Positions 14,509 through 14,720 of a DNA stretch of 14,720 nucleotides are shown piece after piece. A program made the position numbers and the translations under genes. Every line of letters starts with the position of its first letter. The stretch's first letter is position 1. The notes below the pieces were generated by a model that worked only from the letters and a program-made list of their open reading frames with translations, was not told where the DNA came from and made no database searches. Source of the DNA: Xanthobacteraceae bacterium (lineage in GTDB: Bacteria; Pseudomonadota; Alphaproteobacteria; Rhizobiales; Xanthobacteraceae). The stretch covers positions 1 through 14,720 of the forward strand of contig JAICQA010000025.1 of NCBI GenBank assembly GCA_025929595.1. Direction: 5' to 3'.

Positions 14509-14720
14509 AGGCGATCAGGCCCGCAGAGATTGCGAGCACCAAGGCGGCGGCCCGCTCCGATACGCTGTCATTGCGAAGCCCCGGCGGGCACAGCAACGCC
14601 AGCACGAGCAAAGCAATCGCGGGCCCGGTCAGCGGCGCGAAAGGAAGGGCGCGCGTCTCGGGATCGAAAACCAGCATCAGCCCGATGGCGAGCGCAACAA
14701 AGACGGTCATCGCGAACAGC
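14408..14720 (-). CDS. C-terminus of a polytopic membrane protein, possibly a beta-glucan synthase/GH17-type protein (partial)
   Basis: A minus-strand frame enters from the right edge and ends at TGA (complement of 14408-14410), giving 103 visible residues. An internal ATG at 14710 is not likely the true start, because the frame continues as LFA upstream. Four membrane segments are visible: TVFVALAIGLMLVFD, then PLTGPAIALLVLALLCP, AALVLAISAGLIAFNE and NWQAAWLAVLLVALAVA. The motif VFDPETRALPFAPLTGP resembles my memory of the C-terminal membrane region of rhizobial beta-(1,6)-glucan synthase-like proteins that carry a glycoside hydrolase family 17 domain. That identification is tentative; any polytopic membrane protein is possible. 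Its last 101 bp overlap the 3' end of the convergent small membrane gene. Confidence 0.65.
   Translation of the reverse strand, partial: LFAMTVFVALAIGLMLVFDPETRALPFAPLTGPAIALLVLALLCPPGLRNDSVSERAAALVLAISAGLIAFNESLWNWQAAWLAVLLVALAVACRRAPAARSS

Noticed and set aside
1..14720. Mobile element, defence island, prophage or CRISPR content
   Set aside because: No transposase, integrase, direct-repeat array or tRNA attachment site was seen; base composition and codon use look even throughout, and nearly all genes are conserved chromosomal families.

Overview
The window is dense, high-GC (roughly mid-60s percent by eye) bacterial chromosome. Protein families, start contexts and gene order point to an alphaproteobacterium of the order Hyphomicrobiales (Rhizobiales), most likely near the Bradyrhizobiaceae/Xanthobacteraceae. 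This placement rests on recognising protein sequences by eye, not on a database search. Eleven protein-coding genes are supported, two of them cut by the window edges. No RNA gene, insertion sequence, CRISPR array, integrase or prophage gene is visible, and no gene-free stretch exceeds about 130 bases.

Layout. (1) 1-669, plus strand: a DsbA/FrnE-like thiol oxidoreductase lacking only its extreme N-terminus. (2) 674-4461, minus strand: sdhE then mfd, joined by an ATGA stop/start overlap. The dsbA-like gene and mfd converge with 4 bp between stop codons, and those stops lie inside a perfect 9-bp inverted repeat that probably acts as a bidirectional terminator. (3) 4590-7914, plus strand: recG, divergent from sdhE, followed after 4 bp by an MFS permease. 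(4) 7911-11995, minus strand: glmU, glmS and a DUF502 membrane-protein gene, apparently one transcription unit, whose last gene overlaps the MFS gene tail to tail by 4 bp. (5) 12120-14508, plus strand: a membrane-anchored coiled-coil protein with a SPOR-like C-terminus, divergent from glmU; an EamA/DMT transporter; and a small membrane protein. (6) 14408 to the end, minus strand: the C-terminus of a polytopic membrane protein overlapping the small membrane gene by 101 bp.

How the genes relate. mfd and recG encode related superfamily-2 DNA translocases, one for transcription-coupled repair and one for fork reversal and recombination, transcribed away from each other with the small SDH assembly factor between them. 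glmS and glmU catalyse the first and last two steps of UDP-GlcNAc synthesis for peptidoglycan and lipopolysaccharide. The divergent SPOR-like gene may belong to the same envelope theme, which is inference.

Most of the window is conserved housekeeping DNA. I found no convincing undescribed multi-gene system. The points most worth checking are the stop-codon hairpin at 661-682, the long convergent overlap at 14408-14508, the hairpin in the glmU-glmS spacer, and the uncharacterised SPOR-like and small cysteine-containing membrane proteins. The very long antisense open frames are explained by codon choice.
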